This document shows positions 26,104-34,614 of a DNA stretch of 64,000 nt, in pieces. A program made the translations under genes and the position numbers. The DNA comes from Nitrosopumilus sp. b1 (GTDB lineage: Archaea > Thermoproteota > Nitrososphaeria > Nitrososphaerales > Nitrosopumilaceae). The stretch lies in the NCBI RefSeq assembly GCF_014078545.1, contig NZ_MU078723.1, positions 1 through 64,000 of the forward strand. Direction: 5' to 3'. Below the pieces are notes generated by a model. It ran no database searches and was not told where the DNA came from. It saw only the letters and a program-made list of their open reading frames with translations. Within the stretch, counting starts at the first letter, position 1; each line of letters opens with the position of its first letter.

Positions 26104-26919
26104 ATGATGAAGGTAATTTCAAAACCCATCCAAAAAATCTCTTCAAAGACAATTATTCAAATGAATGATGTATGGGCTTCATATGATGGTAAAAACTACT
26201 CATTAAAAGAAGTCACCATGTCTGTTGACCGTGGTGTGAATTATGCTGTTGTTGGACAATCAGGTTCAGGAAAGTCTACGCTCCTCAAACTAATTAACGG
26301 CATGATGAATCCAAGTAAGGGAACTATCAGAGTTGATTATCAAACTCCCAACATTTCAAATAAAAGTTTTAAAAAAGTAATGACAAAAATTGGTTACATA
26401 CCACAAACACTTGGGTTGGTGAAAAATCTAACCGTTTTAGAAAATACTCTAATGGGTGCACTGCCTAGAGTGGATAAATTAAAATCATTTTTTTCTGTAT
26501 TTCCAGAAAATGAAATCAATGATGCCAATAAAATTCTCAAAATGGTTGGATTGGAAAACAAATCTGAAAGAAAGGCATATCAATTAAGTGGTGGAGAAAA
26601 ACGAAGAGTTGCAATTGCAAGAGCTCTAATGCAACAACCGGAGATAATTCTTGCAGATGAGATTGTTTCTGAATTAGATCATGTTACATCACATGAAATT
26701 ATGGATTTAATTACTGAAGCACAAAAAAAGATCAATTTAACAGTAATAATGGTTCACCACGACATGAATCTTGCATTAGAATATGCAAATAGGGTTGCTG
26801 TAATTAAGCAAGGAGAAAAAATTTTAGAAATTGGTGTTGAAGGCGATAGTATAGTAGACTTTCAAACTGGAAACGTTACCCAACAAGAAATTCTGGAGAT
26901 GTACGATGATAAATCCTAA
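26104..26919 (+). CDS. phnC: Phosphonate-type ABC transporter ATPase
   Basis: 271 residues. Walker A GQSGSGKSTLL (51-61), Q-loop GYIPQTLGLVKNLTVLEN, signature YQLSGGEKRRVAIARAL, Walker B EIILADEIVSELD and H-loop MVHHDMN. The PhnC assignment rests on linkage to phnD and phnE. ATG at 26104 or 26107. Confidence 0.93.
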   Translation: MMKVISKPIQKISSKTIIQMNDVWASYDGKNYSLKEVTMSVDRGVNYAVVGQSGSGKSTLLKLINGMMNPSKGTIRVDYQTPNISNKSFKKVMTKIGYIPQTLGLVKNLTVLENTLMGALPRVDKLKSFFSVFPENEINDANKILKMVGLENKSERKAYQLSGGEKRRVAIARALMQQPEIILADEIVSELDHVTSHEIMDLITEAQKKINLTVIMVHHDMNLALEYANRVAVIKQGEKILEIGVEGDSIVDFQTGNVTQQEILEMYDDKS

Positions 26920-27694
26920 AAATAATTTAATTATTGGAATAATTGTTGCAGTGGTTATTGCTGCATCAGTAAACATTAACGCAAACCCAGCTGATTTTGT
27001 TGGTGGTTTTCCAAAAATCATAAAAATTGCCGAAGAGATGACTCAAGTTGATCCCCAATTATTTGAAGTTGCATTTGTTGCAATGTTTGAAACAATACAG
27101 ATGGCGTTCATTGGAACAATGATTGGAATTGCAATAGCATTACCACTGAGCATTCTTGCAGCTCGTAATCTGAATAGCAAATGGGTGTATGCCCCTATGC
27201 GAGCATTGTTAGCAATGATTAGGACGTTTCCTTCTATTCTTTGGGCAATTTTGTTTGTCATTATCGTTGGATTAGGTCCATTTGCAGGAGTTTTGGCTAT
27301 CATTATGTATACAATTGGCTTTGTAGCGAAACTTCAATACGAGACAATTGAGGCTATTGATTCTGATCCAATGGATGCCATTAGTTCTATCGGCGTCTCA
27401 AAATCACAATTAATCAGGTTTGTAGTTATTCCAGAATCTGCATCACACTTGTTGGGGCAAATTCTTTACATGTTTGATTACAATGTAAGACAAACCAGTA
27501 TTCTTGGTTTGGTTGGTGCCGGAGGGATAGGATATTATATCATAAGCTATATCCAATTTTTTGAGTATGGCAAAGCCGCTGTATTCATGGGTGTTGTCTT
27601 AGTTGTTGTATTGATTATTGATCTAATCAGTGTAAAAATTAGAGATAAGTATATTATAAAATCTCAACGTGGCGTACTAGTAAAAACAAAATAA
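26906..27694 (+). CDS. phnE: Phosphonate-type ABC transporter permease
   Basis: 262 residues, about six transmembrane helices. The EAA loop YETIEAIDSDPMDAISSIGVSK and IRTFPSILWAILFVIIVGLG are PhnE-like. It overlaps phnC by 14 nt. A single permease gene, so the transporter would use a homodimer. Convergent with the TrmB-like regulator, whose stop abuts it. Confidence 0.93.
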   Translation: MINPKNNLIIGIIVAVVIAASVNINANPADFVGGFPKIIKIAEEMTQVDPQLFEVAFVAMFETIQMAFIGTMIGIAIALPLSILAARNLNSKWVYAPMRALLAMIRTFPSILWAILFVIIVGLGPFAGVLAIIMYTIGFVAKLQYETIEAIDSDPMDAISSIGVSKSQLIRFVVIPESASHLLGQILYMFDYNVRQTSILGLVGAGGIGYYIISYIQFFEYGKAAVFMGVVLVVVLIIDLISVKIRDKYIIKSQRGVLVKTK

Positions 27695-28591
27695 TTATTC
27701 GATTGGTTTTCCTGCCTTCCACAAAAAGTTACATAAACTGAGAATGTTGCTTACCATCTCATATGAATTTGTACACAATGCAAAGTCAGTCTCGGTGCTT
27801 GAGCTCATTGAACCCTTTGCAGTTGCATCTGACATTATCATTTGATTTCCTTTTGATACAATGATTCTTCCTTTTGATGGCAATTTACCAATTTTAGTTT
27901 CTGTTGCAGAAAAGCGTTTTACAAATGGTAACATCTTGTCATCTTCTATATCTACTAGTAATCTTACTGAACCTCCTTTCTTTTCACAAACTTTGATCTT
28001 TTCAGGAATATTTGTGTGATACATCTTTGAGATATCCTTGATTGTAGTTACAACATACACTACATCAGATGATTCTTCAATTAATTTTTCAATATTTGCA
28101 TAAATGTTTGTTAATCCTTGAGCAATTCTAAATGTTGGAACATTTGTTCCGTATCCTGCAGTGACTACTCCCTGTACTCGCTGAATTACTTTTTCTCCAA
28201 CTTTTTTAATCTTGTTGAGCTCATCTTGCTTTTTTCGTAGAACAATTTTGAGTGCTTCTTCAGGATCAATTGGAATACATAATTTAGGATTTGAAAATGT
28301 AGTTGATACCAATCCCTCACTTACTAGCTTGTCAATTGTTCTGTATGTCTTTGCTCTGTCAATGTCGAGCTCTTTAGCTAATGCACTAGCAGTAATAGGA
28401 CCTGTACGCAGTAAATTCAGGTAGATATGACCCTCTAATTCTTCAAGGTCTAGCACTGAAGCTAACTCCTTTCCTAGCTCATCAATATGGCTAAGATGGG
28501 GTGTCTTTTCTTCTCCTTCCCCTATGCCTAGACTAGAGTATGCCTTTTGAGCCAATGTAATTTTTCTTGGGAAATTCCCAGTAATACTCAA
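27695..28591 (-). CDS. TrmB-like transcriptional regulator (paralogue 1)
   Basis: 298 residues from a TTG start. Residues about 40-110 form a TrmB winged helix (YLNLLRTGPITASALAKELD, RAKTYRTIDKLVSEGLVSTT). The C-terminal part has the PLD-like fold seen in TrmB relatives (YVVTTIKDISKMYHTNIPEK, GGSVRLLVDIEDDKMLPFVK). It is about 300 aa and closely similar to 48553-49446. Downstream and convergent to phnDCE; the effector is unknown. A 20-bp palindrome lies 38-57 bp upstream. Confidence 0.9.
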   Translation of the reverse strand: MSITGNFPRKITLAQKAYSSLGIGEGEEKTPHLSHIDELGKELASVLDLEELEGHIYLNLLRTGPITASALAKELDIDRAKTYRTIDKLVSEGLVSTTFSNPKLCIPIDPEEALKIVLRKKQDELNKIKKVGEKVIQRVQGVVTAGYGTNVPTFRIAQGLTNIYANIEKLIEESSDVVYVVTTIKDISKMYHTNIPEKIKVCEKKGGSVRLLVDIEDDKMLPFVKRFSATETKIGKLPSKGRIIVSKGNQMIMSDATAKGSMSSSTETDFALCTNSYEMVSNILSLCNFLWKAGKPIE

Positions 28592-28628
28592 TTTGGTGTC
28601 TAAATTGAACGGACAATTGAACAGGATT

Positions 28629-28648
28629 TAGGCATAAATTTACGCCTA
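28629..28648. promoter_or_regulatory. 20-bp palindrome between a pilus gene and the TrmB-like gene
   Basis: TAGGCATAAATTTACGCCTA is an inverted repeat of 10-bp half-sites with a single mismatched position. It begins at the stop codon of the TadC-like gene (28646-28648) and lies upstream of the TrmB-like start at 28591. It can serve as an autoregulatory operator or fold as an RNA hairpin at the pilus operon's end. It is not followed by a clear T-tract, which favours an operator. Confidence 0.5.
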
Positions 28649-29590
28649 GATGCCTATTGTTCCAATGGAATCCGTATTGATTAGGGCAAATGCAAGCACT
28701 GCAATGACTACCATGATTACCACGTGCTTGATTCCTGAAACATAGGTTCCAGAGCCAATCTTTCCTGCTGCTAATCCGCCAAATATTGCCTCAACTAGGG
28801 CCATGTTGAATAGAAGGGAATTTAGCTGGTCAATCTCAATATCTGCTAAAGCAGTAAAGAATCCTGCCCCATTACTGCCTGTCATCTTCATTGTATTTTT
28901 TAGCATCTCCTGTACAGTCTCAATCTCTGCAAAAAACTGAGATGATAGAATGACAGCTATTCCAATAAAGACTGCATAAGAGATGTAAATTGTATAGGTG
29001 TATGGCTGAAGATTTGATTTTCTCTCCTTTTCTAAATTCTGCAATTCAGTGACATGCTTTTGAATCATCTCAAGGTTTGTTGTGATATCACCACCAATCT
29101 TTAGTGCCATTTGTAATAATACTACTACTCTACGTGAAATTTTAGTTCCCATTCTGTTTGCAAAGTTTTCAAATGCATCATCTATGGGGATGCCCCAACT
29201 AATATTTGCTCGAAGATTTTTTAGCTCTGGTGTTAGCGCACCCATGTTTCTATCTCCTGCCTGCTCTATGGCTTTGATAAGATTTGAACCACTCTGGACT
29301 GCACTAACTAGAGACAATAAAAACAATGGAAGGTTTCTATCAATGCTATCTTTTCTTTGTGACTCTCTAACTTGAAGTAAAGTAATTGGAACAATTCCAG
29401 TCAGAATACCAAATACTATGCCAATGTCCTTAATCCCAGTAGTGATGGATAATTCGGAAAGATAAAAGCTAAGAAATAGTATTACTCCACTTGCAACAGC
29501 TGACGCAATTCCTATTTTGAATTTTTCAGAATGAAAGAATGAAAGCTTTGGAACTTCAACATCGTTTAGATTTTTTTGAAACTCTTGCAT
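28646..29590 (-). CDS. Type II/IV secretion membrane protein (TadC/FlaJ-like)
   Basis: 314 residues. T2SF domain with LPLFLLSLVSAVQSGSNLIK and MALKIGGDITTNLEMIQKHV, and several transmembrane helices including a C-terminal pair. Platform protein of a type IV pilus-like machine. Third gene of an operon starting with the ATPase at 32204, 5 nt after the preceding homologous gene. Two separate T2SF proteins, as in Tad/pilus systems, not one FlaJ. Confidence 0.9.
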   Translation of the reverse strand: MQEFQKNLNDVEVPKLSFFHSEKFKIGIASAVASGVILFLSFYLSELSITTGIKDIGIVFGILTGIVPITLLQVRESQRKDSIDRNLPLFLLSLVSAVQSGSNLIKAIEQAGDRNMGALTPELKNLRANISWGIPIDDAFENFANRMGTKISRRVVVLLQMALKIGGDITTNLEMIQKHVTELQNLEKERKSNLQPYTYTIYISYAVFIGIAVILSSQFFAEIETVQEMLKNTMKMTGSNGAGFFTALADIEIDQLNSLLFNMALVEAIFGGLAAGKIGSGTYVSGIKHVVIMVVIAVLAFALINTDSIGTIGI

Positions 29591-29595
29591 ATGTA

Positions 29596-30522
29596 TTACC
29601 TCTTTGGCACCATTGAATCCATCATAAACAAAAGTAAAACACCAAAGAATGGCACCAAGACATATGTTAAGAGATTCATTAACTGAATAAGATCAAAGCC
29701 AGCTAAATCAGGACTCATAATTGCCATGATGGATAACATGATTACTGCCATTAATGGAAAAACAATTAGCAAAATAGTATACATCTCTGCCATGACGCCC
29801 AGTGATTCTGTAGATTTTCGCAGTGCCATCTTTTTTTCTTCTAGCTGTACCTTTGCAGTTGCAATGAAATACTCTTTGAGATTTCCACCAGTTTGTACTG
29901 TGATGATTGCACCTTCTAGCAGTTCAGCATAGGGGCCTTTGGGGGCTCTTTTGATTAAATCAGCTATTGCACTGACTAAATCCATGCCTAAAATCTCAAT
30001 ATTTCTGGTGATGAATCGACAGTCCTTTACTATCTCCTCTTCAGAATCCTCATTTGCAATTGCCTTGAAGATTCCCTCTAGTGCAAGGCCACTTGTAGCG
30101 AGTGTTGCCATGTATCCAATGAAGTGAGGTAGCTCTTCAGTAAGCTTACTTGCCCTGTTTTTGACATTAATTGATGGTAACATCTGTAAAACAAAAAATG
30201 TTGCAGTGCCGATACCACAACCAGCTAGTATTGGTAACAAAAATGCAAATGCAACTGGTTGGATGTTAACAAATAGTGCAGCTACAATGCTAATTGCAAC
30301 ACCTACAATTCCTGCAATAAAGCTGAAAAAAACCATGCTGCAGACATAGACATCAAATGGAATTGGCATCATTGCCTGCTTGAGATTCTTTTCAAGTGAA
30401 GCTAGCCTTGGGTATAATGGCTGAACATGATTCTTTAACAATCTGTAACTAAGAACCTGAATTGATGATGTTGCCTCATCATGTTTCTTTGATTTGTTTT
30501 GATTTGAAAGAAACGACATCAA
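29596..30522 (-). CDS. Type II/IV secretion membrane protein (TadB-like)
   Basis: 308 residues. T2SF domain (LPHFIGYMATLATSGLALEG, LLEGAIITVQTGGNLKEYFI) with N- and C-terminal transmembrane helices. Partner of the next T2SF gene in the pilus platform. Its start overlaps the ATPase gene by 4 nt. Confidence 0.9.
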   Translation of the reverse strand: MMSFLSNQNKSKKHDEATSSIQVLSYRLLKNHVQPLYPRLASLEKNLKQAMMPIPFDVYVCSMVFFSFIAGIVGVAISIVAALFVNIQPVAFAFLLPILAGCGIGTATFFVLQMLPSINVKNRASKLTEELPHFIGYMATLATSGLALEGIFKAIANEDSEEEIVKDCRFITRNIEILGMDLVSAIADLIKRAPKGPYAELLEGAIITVQTGGNLKEYFIATAKVQLEEKKMALRKSTESLGVMAEMYTILLIVFPLMAVIMLSIMAIMSPDLAGFDLIQLMNLLTYVLVPFFGVLLLFMMDSMVPKR

Positions 30523-32204
30523 ACCACCATTCTCTTTCTTTCATAGAATCGCTCTGGATCTGAGTAGAACTCTAGGACATTCTTTGTTACCTCTTTGTGT
30601 TTTCGGATATCATTTTTTACCATCCATTCTAGGGCAATCTTTCTTTTCTTTAGCTCAAAGTTGATTTCATCATCACTTTCACCCGTTCTGTCCTTGATCT
30701 TTTCTAGGACAACACTATTTCCTGCATACTGGTGGATGTCCTGATTTGGATTCCATTTGAATATCTCGTGTGTTTTTATCTCGTTTGTCTCCTCATCTAG
30801 TCCTGCAATTTCAGAAATCTGGATAATTCTTCTAACAGATTTGTCCTTGACGCGAATCTTTAGCTGCAGTGTGATTAGATCTAGTGTATTTGCAATCAAT
30901 GGCTTTGGAATATCCATTGGTGAGGATGCCAATCTTGTCAATGTTGCCTCTACAGAATCTGCATGTATTGATGAGAAACCTCCGTGACCTGTGGCCATTG
31001 CCTGAAATAGAGTATATGCCTCTCTACCTCTTGTTTCACCTACGATGATAATATCTGGTCTTTGTCTGAGTGCAGCTCTGAGCAAATCATACTGGTTAAT
31101 CTCACCAATTTGCCCATCTGTGAAATTTTGTCTTGATACAGCAGGAATCCAGTTTTCATGAGGTAAGTTTAGCTCCTGAGTGTCTTCAATGCTGACTATT
31201 TTCTGTCCTGGCCTGATAAATGATGCAAGTGCGTTTAATGCAGTAGTCTTTCCACTTGCAGTACCGCCAGCTACTAACATTGTAGAATTTTTTTCTGCAA
31301 TGTACCACAAATATGCTGCAATATCTGTATTCATTGTACCAAACTTTATCAAATCGATTATAGTAATTGGGTCTGCTCTGAATCGTCTTATAGTAAATGT
31401 ACTGCCGCGTTTTGTAATTTCATGACCTAATGTTAGATTAATTCTTGAACCATCTGGCAATGAAGCATCAATGATTGGGTTTGCCATGGAAACGTGCTTG
31501 CCACAGACATATGATACCTTTCTTGCAAAATTATTTAGCTCTGCATCAGTACTAAACACAACATTAGTTGGAATGGACTCATACTCTCTATGCCATACGT
31601 ATAATGGAATTCCTGTACCATCGCAACTTACTTCTTCAACCATGTGGTCTCGCATTAATGGCTCAATCTTTCCTAGATAGATGAAATCCCTAATTGCATA
31701 GTATGAAATCTTTGATAGGTTTTTTGTTGGGATTTCTAATTTGTATTTTTTAATTAATTGAATGATTTTCTTTTTGAGCCGTTTTTCTGCATCCTTTTTT
31801 GTCTTTATTTCATGCAGGGATACGGTTAATTCACTCATCAATAATTTTCTGATAATATCAAAATTTTTCTTATCACGAACACTTAGTCTTGGCTGAATCA
31901 CCATGTATCGTACTCCACTTTTTGATGTTGGATCCTTTACCACTCCGCCGTGAATCTCGACTCCCTCAAAATCTAGCTTTGATACAGAAAAGAACTTTGG
32001 AATGTTAGGGTTGTCATCTTCTTCTACTGATTTTGGCAGGGATGCAAGATTCAGCTTTGAATGATCAGCATTTACAACATGCTCAAACTCTGACTTTGGG
32101 TTTAGAATAGATCTTAATTTTACCTTGGGGATGATATCCTTGATAATTTTAAACTCCAATGATTCTAGTGGGAAAATAATTTTCTTAAACAATTGTTCGG
32201 ACAA
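30519..32204 (-). CDS. Type IV pilus / secretion ATPase (TadA/GspE-like)
   Basis: 561 residues. C-terminal secretion ATPase: Walker A MLVAGGTASGKTTALNALAS, Asp box IVSIEDTQELNLP, Walker B RPDIIIVGETRGREAYTLFQ and His box GHGGFSSIHADS. An N-terminal extension of about 120 residues is probably a docking domain. It drives pilin assembly. Divergent from a zinc-ribbon protein and three pilin-like genes. Confidence 0.95.
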   Translation of the reverse strand: MSEQLFKKIIFPLESLEFKIIKDIIPKVKLRSILNPKSEFEHVVNADHSKLNLASLPKSVEEDDNPNIPKFFSVSKLDFEGVEIHGGVVKDPTSKSGVRYMVIQPRLSVRDKKNFDIIRKLLMSELTVSLHEIKTKKDAEKRLKKKIIQLIKKYKLEIPTKNLSKISYYAIRDFIYLGKIEPLMRDHMVEEVSCDGTGIPLYVWHREYESIPTNVVFSTDAELNNFARKVSYVCGKHVSMANPIIDASLPDGSRINLTLGHEITKRGSTFTIRRFRADPITIIDLIKFGTMNTDIAAYLWYIAEKNSTMLVAGGTASGKTTALNALASFIRPGQKIVSIEDTQELNLPHENWIPAVSRQNFTDGQIGEINQYDLLRAALRQRPDIIIVGETRGREAYTLFQAMATGHGGFSSIHADSVEATLTRLASSPMDIPKPLIANTLDLITLQLKIRVKDKSVRRIIQISEIAGLDEETNEIKTHEIFKWNPNQDIHQYAGNSVVLEKIKDRTGESDDEINFELKKRKIALEWMVKNDIRKHKEVTKNVLEFYSDPERFYERKRMVV

Positions 32205-32298
32205 ATGAACAACATTCGTCTTACATCCGATAATATTCGATAATGTATGATGCCCAATTCGGATTTGCTATTTAGAGGTAGGATTAAAGGCGAAAATT

Positions 32299-33468
32299 AT
32301 GATGTTTAACAAAAACAAGCTAAAAAACGAAGAAAAGACCCAAAAAGAGGACAATTCTGAGCCAAAATCAGAGAAAATACCACTAAAACAGGCAATGATC
32401 AACTCGTTTCTGCACAGGCAAAAGGCCTCTGGGGCAGATGAAACACCTGAGAAAAATCCCTCACCAGACATTGCAACAAATGAGCCTGCCATTGATAAAA
32501 TCTCTCAGCTAATCAAGACAATTCAAAGACACAAAAACAGAGTCATTGCACCAAAGATTGATTTCTTTAATGGAGTGGTTACATATCCAATTTTAACTGA
32601 GATTAATGAATCAGAAGATAATGTCGAGTTTTTAGAAAATTTATCATCACAGAATGCACAGATTCTAGAAAAAGTCGTTCATGAAAAGATTATAGTTTGC
32701 CCAAAGCATTCAGACTCCTTTAACATCAATGTCAGACTGTACTGTAAGAAATGCTCATCAATGGATATTGAAAAGCTACATCTACTAGAGCATACTAGAT
32801 GCGGTTACATTTCAGAGAGAACAAAGTTTGAGCATGATAAAAACAATGAGGTGACATCATGTCCTTCATGCAAAAAACCAATCAAGGATTCAAAAGAGAT
32901 TCGAATTCCTGCAATGTGGTATGAGTGCAACAACTGCAATGAGAAATTTGATGACGTCATGATAAAGCTATACTGTAGAAAACATGATCATGATTTTGAT
33001 ACAGGAAATGCTGCAACAATTTCAGTAAATGGGTACAAATTACGGGATGATAACTATGATTCAAATTCAGAGACAATACAACTGCAACAAAATCTGCTAC
33101 ATCTGTTAACAAAGTTTGGATTTAAGGCAGATGAGAATTATTCCATCAAAGGAACAAGTGGCAGGTATCATCATGTAGACATCTATGGGATAAATGATTC
33201 TGGAAAGAGCATAATGATTTTTATCAAAAAAGCAGAAAAAGAGATTGACAATTCAGAAATTAATTCAAAAATTATCGAAGTGCTTGATACATCACCATCA
33301 ATTGCAATTTTGATTGGTTTTGCAACAATATCAGACAAGGCAAAATCAATTGCACTAAGTTACAACGTATCGGTAATTGCATCACAGAATACTGATCAAA
33401 TTATTCATGATACTGAAGATGTGATAAAAACAAGATTATCGGTTTTGAGTGAGAATGAGGAAAAGTAG
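32299..33468 (+). CDS. TackOD1-like zinc-ribbon protein of the pilus locus
   Basis: 389 residues. A charged N-terminus; a middle region (about 125-240) with at least four CxxC/CxxH knuckles (YCKKCSS, LLEHTRCGY, CPSCKKPIK, CNNCNEKF, YCRKHDHDF). Their order and the EHxxCGYxxER motif resemble the thaumarchaeal output domain TackOD1. A C-terminal alpha/beta domain (HVDIYGINDSGKSIMIFIKK, SIAILIGFATISDKAKSIA) recalls restriction-endonuclease-like or receiver folds. No signal peptide, so cytoplasmic. It overlaps the first pilin gene, so it may regulate or assist pilus assembly. Confidence 0.75.
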   Translation: MMFNKNKLKNEEKTQKEDNSEPKSEKIPLKQAMINSFLHRQKASGADETPEKNPSPDIATNEPAIDKISQLIKTIQRHKNRVIAPKIDFFNGVVTYPILTEINESEDNVEFLENLSSQNAQILEKVVHEKIIVCPKHSDSFNINVRLYCKKCSSMDIEKLHLLEHTRCGYISERTKFEHDKNNEVTSCPSCKKPIKDSKEIRIPAMWYECNNCNEKFDDVMIKLYCRKHDHDFDTGNAATISVNGYKLRDDNYDSNSETIQLQQNLLHLLTKFGFKADENYSIKGTSGRYHHVDIYGINDSGKSIMIFIKKAEKEIDNSEINSKIIEVLDTSPSIAILIGFATISDKAKSIALSYNVSVIASQNTDQIIHDTEDVIKTRLSVLSENEEK

Positions 33469-33943
33469 GGGGATAAGTCAGGTTGTGGGGAGCTTGTTTA
33501 TGTTGGCAGTGGTAGTTCCAATTGGTGGAGTAATTCTAAGTCAGGGTCTTGGAGAAACAAATGAGCTAAACCAGAGGCTAATCACCACGGGCCCTGAGAC
33601 ATCAAATTCACTGCGTGAGGATTTGATATTTGAGCATATTAGATTTGAGCCAAAAAGCGATACTGTTACCATATCAATACGCAATATAGGCACGATTCAG
33701 ACCTCAGTTGACAAAATTACTGTAGTAAAAATGGATACCCAAGAGGTAATCTTCTCTCAGAGTAATCTGGCCTCTTTGATGATGATAAAAGATTCAGGAG
33801 ATATATCATTTAAGGCAGATTTGCCAAATGCCACACCAGAGGAATGGCAGGATTCCTACTATTCAAACAGCGAGTATAAAATCTCAATAATCACTGGACG
33901 TGGGAATTTTTTTGATACTATAGCGAGGCCGTTTAACACATGA
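33455..33943 (+). CDS. Type IV pilin-like protein 1
   Basis: About 162 residues from ATG 33455 (GTG 33449 possible). Class III signal peptide: short basic leader RKSRG, then hydrophobic helix ISQVVGSLFMLAVVVPIGGV, followed by a beta-rich domain. The gene overlaps the end of the zinc-ribbon gene and, by 4 nt, the next pilin-like gene. Confidence 0.82.
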   Translation: MRKSRGISQVVGSLFMLAVVVPIGGVILSQGLGETNELNQRLITTGPETSNSLREDLIFEHIRFEPKSDTVTISIRNIGTIQTSVDKITVVKMDTQEVIFSQSNLASLMMIKDSGDISFKADLPNATPEEWQDSYYSNSEYKISIITGRGNFFDTIARPFNT

Positions 33944-34614
33944 TGGTATCATCATCGCACAGAGGAGTATCAGAAGTTATCACTACTTTATTGATATTAG
34001 CAATGACGCTAGTTGGCGCACTGTTTCTATCAATAATAATGAGTGATTCGGATTTGACAAACGTTGGAAAAACAGTTTCAGATATACCGCCAAATTCAAT
34101 TAAACTGACAGGATATGATACACGCGATTCTGTAAATCTTTCAAATATAATTCAGCTTGATAATAACTTTGATCAGGAGCTGTGTACTGATTCATGTGCA
34201 TTATACGAAGATAACATTCCACTAAGTGTTAGCAATGAAGGAACTCACTTTATTGTTTTGAAAATAAAAAATACATACACAAAACCTGTCTTTATACATA
34301 ATGTTCAGATAAACAATGTACTTCACAGCTGGGATCCAAATACATCAGGAAAATTATTAGAGACATCTGTTGATGATTTTACTGGAAAGTATCCATTAGG
34401 TGGACAGTTTAGTATCATTCCCGAATCAGATAGTGTGCAGCTATTACAACAGTCAACAAATCAGTTACTTCCAGACCAAGAAGTCAGACTGGTGATAAAA
34501 CTAAGTGGTGATATCGCACCTGACATTCTAGTCTGGCGTCCACTGCAAATTCATATCAACTTTGGTGCAAACCAGCCATCTGAATTTATCATACTAAGTG
34601 GTGATACACGGTGA
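33940..34614 (+). CDS. Type IV pilin-like protein 2
   Basis: 224 residues. Leader MMVSSSHRG, then GVSEVITTLLILAMTLVGAL as the processed hydrophobic helix, then an exterior beta domain with two cysteines (LCTDSCALY) likely disulphide-bonded. Overlaps both neighbours by 4 nt, so translationally coupled. Confidence 0.82.
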   Translation: MMVSSSHRGVSEVITTLLILAMTLVGALFLSIIMSDSDLTNVGKTVSDIPPNSIKLTGYDTRDSVNLSNIIQLDNNFDQELCTDSCALYEDNIPLSVSNEGTHFIVLKIKNTYTKPVFIHNVQINNVLHSWDPNTSGKLLETSVDDFTGKYPLGGQFSIIPESDSVQLLQQSTNQLLPDQEVRLVIKLSGDIAPDILVWRPLQIHINFGANQPSEFIILSGDTR

